Part shown: piece by piece, positions 22,627-28,617 of the stretch
Layout of the letters: each line of letters begins with the position of its first letter
Numbering within the stretch: the stretch's first letter is position 1
DNA from: Deinococcus seoulensis
GTDB taxonomy: Bacteria; Deinococcota; Deinococci; Deinococcales; Deinococcaceae
DNA: 28,617 nucleotides
NCBI RefSeq assembly: GCF_014648115.1
Contig: NZ_BMQM01000041.1
Coordinates: 1-28,617 of the forward strand
Direction of reading: 5' to 3'
Translations under genes and position numbers: made by a program
The notes under the pieces: model-generated
The model's input: only the letters and a program-made list of their open reading frames with translations
Told to the model about the DNA's origin: nothing
Databases searched by the model: none

Positions 22627-22627
<1 letters not shown>
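21188..22627 (-). CDS. Sensor histidine kinase
   Basis: A 479-residue membrane sensor. A first hydrophobic segment (about residues 40-65, [23 protein letters not shown]) and a second (about 172-195, [21 protein letters not shown]) bracket an extracytoplasmic domain of about 105 residues. A HAMP-like segment follows, then the H-box [16 protein letters not shown] (phospho-acceptor His; the usual HELRTPL has Gly-Ala here), N-box [11 protein letters not shown]1 DSGPGLP and G2 GSSGLGLS. The stimulus is unknown. The ATG at 22627 shares one base with the stop of the response regulator gene (TGATG), so the pair is translationally coupled. Confidence 0.93.
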
Positions 22628-23286
<659 letters not shown>

Positions 23287-23356
23287 GACTTTCTCCTTGT
23301 GCGGCAGCCCGTGACGCGCCGCCATGAAACGTGAGGGTAGGTACGGTCTCGACTGA

Positions 23357-23402
23357 ATCCTAGCGTGCCCACCAGACCGCGAACTTGATGAATCCTGATG
23401 AA
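23357..23402 (-). promoter_or_regulatory. Response-regulator promoter with direct repeats
   Basis: On the minus strand two TTCATCA repeats spaced exactly 10 bp apart (23402-23396 and 23392-23386) lie just upstream of a -35 region (23385-23380, AGTTCG), and TAGGAT (23362-23357) follows 17 nt later. Direct repeats about one helical turn apart beside a weak -35 are the usual binding site of an OmpR-family activator. Confidence 0.45.
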
Positions 23403-23419
23403 CCCCGCCGGGCCATCCT

Positions 23420-23818
23420 TCACTTCTTGTTGGCGGGCGCGGCTTTCAGGCCCGGCAGGGTCACGGGCGTGCCCGGCACCTGCAACGTCACGTTCAACCT
23501 GAAGCTGTTCAGGAACCGCGTGACGCTCTGCGGACCGCCGTCCAGTTGCAGGTCCAGCTGGCCGCCGCGCAGCACGCCGCTGTACCGGCTCTTCAGCGCC
23601 GGGAAGGCGTTCCGGGCGCGTTCCTCGTCACTGGGGGCGAACAGCACCACGACCGGCCCGCTGTAATCCCCGACCAGCCGCAGTTTCAGCTGGTTGCCGC
23701 TGCTCTCACCGTCACCCAGTTTGGTCTGCAGTTCGTTGTCCCACACGCTGATCTTCAGGGCGTGTGCGGGCGTGAACAGCAGCAGGGCAGGCAGAAGCAG
23801 AGCAGCAAACTTGGGCAT
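23420..23818 (-). CDS. Secreted protein of unknown function (132 aa)
   Basis: Starts [20 protein letters not shown], a classical signal peptide with cleavage likely after AHA. The mature part is about 112 residues with alternating strands ([46 protein letters not shown]) and a Lys-rich end. No family recognised. The ATG has no clear ribosome binding site or leaderless -10, so expression control is unclear. It lies 133 bp upstream of the response regulator on the same strand and might be sensed or regulated by the pair, but that is only positional inference. Confidence 0.65.
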   Translation of the reverse strand: MPKFAALLLPALLLFTPAHALKISVWDNELQTKLGDGESSGNQLKLRLVGDYSGPVVVLFAPSDEERARNAFPALKSRYSGVLRGGQLDLQLDGGPQSVTRFLNSFRLNVTLQVPGTPVTLPGLKAAPANKK

Positions 23819-23993
23819 GATGGTCGGGAAGTCTCCAGTAACGGGGCAGGCCACGCGGGGCCAGTGAGGAGGGTAGGGGGGCGGCAGGTCAGCCGCGGGG
23901 ACTGCCCTGTGATTGCCCAGCGTACCGTGCGGACCTGACGCGCCGCTGAAATCCCCGCCGCAATTGCCCACGAAGCCTGAAGGCTCGCAAGTG

Positions 23994-24129
23994 ATACGGA
24001 CTCCGATTGAATGGACTGCAAAGGCCATTCAATCCGAGCGGATGCGAGCAGGAGAGAAAAGGGTTCCGGACGTGAAGCTGGCAATCCGGTGCCGTTCCGG
24101 ATTGTCAGCGAAACAAACGGAATCCGTAT
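23994..24129 (+). repeat. MITE-like repeat, copy 2 (long form)
   Basis: 136 bp bounded by ATACGGACTCCG and CGGAATCCGTAT. After the left end comes a 10-bp hairpin GATTGAATGG / CCATTCAATC; the stem tip differs from that in copy 1 yet pairing is kept. An extra middle part holds a second 13-bp hairpin (24077-24089 / 24097-24109) with one G-T pair. Outer parts are nearly identical to copy 1 in the opposite orientation. No protein-coding capacity. It lies in the 414-bp gap between the secreted-protein gene and the E2 gene; the rest of the gap holds no gene. Confidence 0.8.
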
Positions 24130-24187
24130 GAGGAGCGCACCTTCAGGCTGTGCCAGCACGCAGGGAGCCTGCATACAGGCATACAGA

Positions 24188-24221
24188 GAGGAGGCCCGGA
24201 CGCGGCGGCCCCGGCCTCCTC
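24188..24221 (-). terminator. Terminator hairpin of the 2-oxo acid dehydrogenase cluster
   Basis: GAGGAGGCC (24188-24196) pairs perfectly with GGCCTCCTC (24213-24221), 11 nt after the E2 stop on the minus strand. Confidence 0.65.
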
Positions 24222-24232
24222 TTCTCCTGGCT

Positions 24233-25792
24233 TCAGAGGGCTTCGAGCATCAGGCGGTCCGGGTTTTCCAGCAGGCGGATCACTTCCTTGCAGAAGCGCG
24301 CGGCCTCGGCGCCGTCCACGAGGCGGTGATCGAACGACAGGCTCAGGTACATCATGTGCGCCACGACGATGTTGTCGTACTCGTCCACGATGGGGCGCTT
24401 CACGATGGAATGCACGCCCAGAATCGCGGCGTCCGGCACGTTGATGATCGGGAACGAGAACAGCGCCCCGATGGACCCGATGTTCGTGACGCTGAACGTG
24501 CTGCCCGCCAGTTCGTCCGCCTGGAGTTTCCCGGCCTGCGCCCGCGCGGCCACGTCGGTGACCTCGCGCGCCAGATCGAACAGGCTCTTGTGGTTCACGT
24601 CCCGGATGACCGGCACGGTCAGGCCCGCGTCCGTGGCGACCGCCATGCCGACGTTGTAGTAGCGCTTCTGCACGATCTCCTGCGTGGCCTCGTCGAAGGA
24701 CGTGTTCAGGCTCGGGTACTTGCGCAGCGCCGCCGCGACTGCCCGGAAGATGAACGGCAGGTACGACAGTTTCACCCCGGCGGCCGCCGCGTCGTCCTTC
24801 ACGCGGGCGCGGAACTCCACGAGCTTGGTCAGGTTCACCTCGTCCACCGTCAGGGTCCGCACGGTGTACAGGTGACTGGCCTGCATCTGGTTGCTGATGG
24901 CGCGGCGCATGCCCCGCAGCGGCACGCGGTCTTCCAGGTGCTCGTAGCCCCTGGGCGTGCGGTACTGCACGGGCGCGACCGGCATCCCACCGGCACCCTT
25001 CGCGGCCGGAGCGGCAGGCGGGGCGGCCTGAGCTGCCGGGGTCGCAGCCGCGACCGGCGCCGCCGTGCCGGTGGAAGCGGCGGCAGGTGCAGCGGTGCCC
25101 GTGGAAGCGGTGGCGGGTGCAGCCGAGCTTGCCTGATGGTGCGCGAGCACGTCCCCGACACGGATACGGCCGTTCGGGCCGCTGCCACGCACGTCGGTCA
25201 GGGTGACGTTCAGTTCGCGGGCCAGTTGCCGTGCGGCGGGCACGGCCAGCACCCGGCCGTCCGCGCGGGCGGGCTGGGTGACGGTCTGGGCAGCGGCCTG
25301 CGCAGCGGAGGTGCCGCGCACGCCGAGGCCCTGCACCTGCACCTGCTCGTCCGAGGCGAAGGCCCTGAACAGGCTGCTGGCGTCGTCGTCGGGCTTGCCG
25401 GTCAGGTGGCCGGCCTCCACGATACTGCCGCCCCGGTCCTCGTCCTGCTGCGCGCCCGCGATCTGCTCGCGTTCCTCCTGAGCCTGAATGGAGGGCGCCT
25501 GAGTTGCGGTTACCTGGGGGGCGGGCGCTGGGGCAGACGCCTGGGGGGCGGCCCCGCCGGTCTCGTCGATCAGGGCGATGGCGGCGTGAACGGCGACCAC
25601 GTCACCCTCCCCCGCCAGTCGCCGGTGCAGGACGCCCGCGACGGGGCTGGGGAGTTCCACCGTGACCTTGTCGGTCATGACCTCGCACAGCGGCTGCTCC
25701 AGCACGATGGTGTCGCCCTCGGACACCAGCCACTTGAGGATTTCACCCTCGACGACACTTTCAGCGAGTTCAGGCAGCAGGATTTCTTTCAT
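24233..25792 (-). CDS. 2-oxo acid dehydrogenase E2 (dihydrolipoyl acyltransferase)
   Basis: The acyltransferase core of a 2-oxo acid dehydrogenase complex. The 519-residue protein has one N-terminal lipoyl domain (lipoyl Lys in EVMTDKVTVELPSP, about residue 42), a long linker, an E3/E1-binding domain (AVPAARQLARELNVTLTDV and GRIRVGDVLAHH), a second Ala/Pro/Thr-rich flexible linker with near-repeated STGTAAP segments, and the catalytic domain ending with SLSFDHRLVDGAEAARF (the HRxxDG active site). Together with an E1-alpha/E1-beta pair this fits the branched-chain type best, though a pyruvate or other substrate is possible. No E3 gene is in the window. GAGG 7 nt upstream is a modest ribosome binding site. 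Confidence 0.93.
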   Translation of the reverse strand: MKEILLPELAESVVEGEILKWLVSEGDTIVLEQPLCEVMTDKVTVELPSPVAGVLHRRLAGEGDVVAVHAAIALIDETGGAAPQASAPAPAPQVTATQAPSIQAQEEREQIAGAQQDEDRGGSIVEAGHLTGKPDDDASSLFRAFASDEQVQVQGLGVRGTSAAQAAAQTVTQPARADGRVLAVPAARQLARELNVTLTDVRGSGPNGRIRVGDVLAHHQASSAAPATASTGTAAPAAASTGTAAPVAAATPAAQAAPPAAPAAKGAGGMPVAPVQYRTPRGYEHLEDRVPLRGMRRAISNQMQASHLYTVRTLTVDEVNLTKLVEFRARVKDDAAAAGVKLSYLPFIFRAVAAALRKYPSLNTSFDEATQEIVQKRYYNVGMAVATDAGLTVPVIRDVNHKSLFDLAREVTDVAARAQAGKLQADELAGSTFSVTNIGSIGALFSFPIINVPDAAILGVHSIVKRPIVDEYDNIVVAHMMYLSLSFDHRLVDGAEAARFCKEVIRLLENPDRLMLEAL

Positions 25793-25814
25793 GGGGAACC
25801 TCGGGGTGAGGCCT

Positions 25815-26048
25815 TCAGCGCAGCACGAACGCGCGCAGCAGGCCGTAGATGATCAGCAGGAGGGCCAGTCCCTGAATCCAGCGTTCCCCGCGCGCGTACA
25901 CCCAGGCGCTGACGCCCAGCAGGGCGAACATGCCCCCGATGCAGGCGCTCTGCCACGGTTCGGCCAGTCGGCCCGCCAGGGCGTACAGCGCGAAGCCGAT
26001 CACCAGGCCGATGGAGCCCAGCAGGGGACGAAGCAGGTCGGGTTTCAT
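25815..26048 (-). CDS. Small membrane protein (77 aa) inside the dehydrogenase cluster
   Basis: Two to three hydrophobic helices are visible (LLGSIGLVIGFALYALAG, ACIGGMFALLGVSAWVYA and IQGLALLLIIYGLLRAFVL). No known family recognised. It sits between E1-beta and E2 (48-bp and 22-bp gaps) on the same strand. TACCCT (26061-26056 on the minus strand) ends exactly 7 nt before the ATG, so it can be expressed from its own leaderless promoter as well as from the cluster transcript, and this promoter could also feed E2. Confidence 0.72.
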   Translation of the reverse strand: MKPDLLRPLLGSIGLVIGFALYALAGRLAEPWQSACIGGMFALLGVSAWVYARGERWIQGLALLLIIYGLLRAFVLR

Positions 26049-26096
26049 GGAGTTCAGGGTAAGGGCTTCAGGGGAGCAGTGGATGACGGGCAGAGG

Positions 26097-27127
26097 TCAG
26101 TAGTTCAGCGCGCGGACGCATGCGGCCACGATGCGGTTCGGGCCGGGCAGGTACACCTTGTCCTGCACGTACGGGTACGGCGTGTCGAAGCCCGCCACCT
26201 GCCCGACCGGGGCGGTCAGGGAATCGAAGACCTGCTCCTGGATGACGTACGCGACCTCGCCCATGAAGTTGCTGATGCGCGGCGCCTCGCTGACCAGCAC
26301 GGCGCGGCCGGTCTTCTCGACGCTGCTCAGCACGCGGTCCTTGTCCCACGGCACCAGCGAGCGCAGGTCGATGACCTCCACGCTGACGCCCTCGGCGGCC
26401 AGGGCGTCGGCGGCCCTTTCCAGGTCCGGCATGACGCCCCCGTAGCCGATCAGGGACAGGTCCGTGCCCTCGCGGCGCACGGCGGCCTCGCCGAACCGCA
26501 CAACGTAATCGTGGGCGGGCACCTCGCCCCTGGCGGCGCGGTACAGGCGTTTGGGTTCGAAGAAGATCACGGGGTCCTCGCCGCGCACGGCGCTGCGCAG
26601 CAGGCCCTTGGCGTCGTAGGGGGTGCTGGGCATCACGACCTTCAGGCCCGGCGTGTGCGTGTAGTAGCTCTCGGGGCTCTGGCTGTGGTGGTGCCCGCCC
26701 TTCACGCCGCCGCCCGACGGCGTGCGGATGACCATGGGGGCCGTGAACTGCCCGCCCGACCGGTAGCGGATCTTGGCGGCCTGCGAGATGATCTGGTCGA
26801 AGCCGGGCCCCATGTAGTCCGCGAACTGAATTTCCGCGATGGGCCGCAGGCCGCGCACGGCCATGCCCACGGCAGCCCCCACGATGCTGGCCTCGCTCAG
26901 GGGCGTGTCGAACACGCGGCGCGGCCCGAAACGTTCCTGAAGGCCGGCGGTCGCCATGAACACGCCGCCGCGCGCGCCGACATCCTCGCCGAACAGCACG
27001 ACGCGGCTGTCGCGTTCCATCTCCTCGGCGATGGTCTCGGTCACGGCCTGAATCAGGTTGATGGTGCGCGTGCCGGTTTCGGCGTCGGGGGCGGCGCCCT
27101 GGGTGGGGGTGCGTTCCTGTGTGGCGG

Positions 27128-27131
<4 letters not shown>
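26097..27131 (-). CDS. 2-oxo acid dehydrogenase E1 beta subunit
   Basis: A 344-residue partner of E1-alpha in thiamine-diphosphate-dependent decarboxylation of 2-oxo acids. Family features are [32 protein letters not shown] (cofactor-side Glu), [36 protein letters not shown], a [13 protein letters not shown] loop, and [12 protein letters not shown] followed by [17 protein letters not shown] at the C-terminal domain. About 20 N-terminal residues are low-complexity and extra to the core. The ATG overlaps the E1-alpha stop by 4 nt (ATGA), so the subunits are made in equal amounts. Confidence 0.94.
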
Positions 27132-28252
<1,121 letters not shown>

Positions 28253-28321
28253 GGGCTGGGGCCTCCTGACAGGGGGCAGAAGGCGCGGCGCGGTGGCCGG
28301 CTCCTCCCCTGATCGATCTGT

Positions 28322-28347
28322 CTAGCAAACGCTCGTTAGGCATTTTA
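28322..28347 (-). promoter_or_regulatory. Promoter and TetR-like operator of the dehydrogenase cluster
   Basis: On the minus strand TAAAAT (28347-28342) is a -10 hexamer. Directly after it, where transcription should start, lies an 18-bp imperfect palindrome (28339-28322) with outer CTA / TAG arms and central AACG / CG pairs; 6 of 9 pairs match. The site resembles operators of TetR-family repressors that control acyl-CoA or aromatic and branched-chain catabolism, and its position would block initiation. No clear -35. Confidence 0.5.
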
Positions 28348-28476
28348 GACGGTTTGACCCCCGCACAGGAAACCCGCCCGGCCCGCCGGACCCGTTCGGA
28401 CCCGCTCAGCGGCCTCGCACACCCACCCGCAGCGACCCGAAACCCACGCTGCGTCCGCCCAGGCTGGACGCAACGC

Positions 28477-28514
28477 GAAGCAGGCCAGCCGTTCCCTCCC
28501 GGCTGACCTGCTTC
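28477..28514. terminator. Large hairpin near the right edge
   Basis: GAAGCAGGCCAGCCG (28477-28491) and CGGCTGACCTGCTTC (28500-28514) form a 15-bp stem with one mismatch and an 8-nt loop. It could end a gene lying outside the window, on either strand. A smaller perfect stem GCGTCC / GGACGC lies just before it (about 28451-28471). No gene is seen between 28348 and the edge. Confidence 0.45.
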
Positions 28515-28528
28515 CCTGTCCTGCGTTC

Positions 28529-28617
28529 ATACGGACTCCGATTGAATGGCTTATAGAGCATTTGTCATAAGAATGCCGATGGATGGGCGTGCCGGAACCA
28601 CCCAAAGATGTTTTGAG
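28529..28617 (+). repeat. MITE-like repeat, copy 3 (partial or divergent)
   Basis: The first 24 bp (ATACGGACTCCGATTGAATGGC) match the left end of copies 1 and 2. After the GGCTTA hairpin arm the sequence diverges, and the right end is not reached before the window ends. It may be a truncated copy or a different subfamily. Confidence 0.65.

Noticed and set aside
24011..25852. Long open frame (613 codons) antisense to the E2 gene
   Set aside because: It starts inside the MITE-like repeat and runs through E2 in antisense with shadow composition.
28345..28605. Minus-strand frame of 86 codons at the right edge
   Set aside because: It overlaps the MITE-like copy 3 and two large hairpins and has no protein-like pattern.

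Overview
The window is chromosomal DNA of a Deinococcus-type bacterium. The evidence is the high GC content, a double-OB-fold SSB of about 300 residues preceded by a 17-bp radiation/desiccation response motif (RDRM), many predicted leaderless genes with a TANNNT element 6-7 nt upstream of the start codon, and a gene set typical of the origin region of this phylum. Species cannot be fixed from the sequence alone.

Layout, left to right. (1) 0-1.7 kb: a lower-GC edge with a possible gene start running off the left end, then prfB (RF2) with an intact +1 programmed frameshift site. (2) 1.9-4.4 kb: a Ser/Thr kinase facing a coupled DinB-fold/GNAT pair. (3) 4.5-6.7 kb: rpsF, ssb, rpsR, rplI, with a strong RDRM-controlled promoter in front of ssb and an intrinsic terminator after rplI. 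(4) 7.0-8.7 kb: rny (RNase Y). (5) 8.8-9.1 kb: two homologous promoter-plus-terminator units with no gene inside, candidates for RNAs of about 31-33 nt. (6) 9.1-12.4 kb: trmK-like, UPF0114 and MOSC genes on the minus strand, divergent from tyrS, which has a 15-codon leaderless upstream ORF. (7) 12.4-12.7 kb: six DnaA boxes arranged as two tandem copies of the same three-box module, about 4.4 kb from the origin. (8) 12.7-18.6 kb: eno-pyk, dnaN, oriC and dnaA on the minus strand. oriC has eight perfect TTATCCACA boxes, near-matches, a GGCC cluster, a DnaA-trio array and an AT-rich unwinding zone. (9) 18.7-23.8 kb: an NAD-dependent epimerase-like protein, a small unknown protein, dprA, an OmpR/histidine-kinase two-component pair and a secreted small protein. 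(10) 24.2-28.3 kb: an E1-alpha/E1-beta/(77-aa membrane protein)/E2 2-oxo acid dehydrogenase cluster with a TetR-like operator at its predicted start site. Three copies of a MITE-like repeat lie at 15.6, 24.0 and 28.5 kb.

Functionally the region combines replication initiation (dnaA, dnaN, oriC, remote DnaA boxes), ssDNA handling and transformation (ssb, dprA), translation (prfB, rpsF, rpsR, rplI, tyrS, trmK-like), RNA decay (rny), lower glycolysis (eno, pyk) and 2-oxo acid oxidation. No tRNA, rRNA, CRISPR array or recognisable complete insertion sequence was seen. The observations most worth following are the duplicated three-box DnaA module, the twin tiny transcription units, the Shine-Dalgarno/start conflict at dnaA that points to an AUC start, and the MITE family with compensatory hairpin changes.
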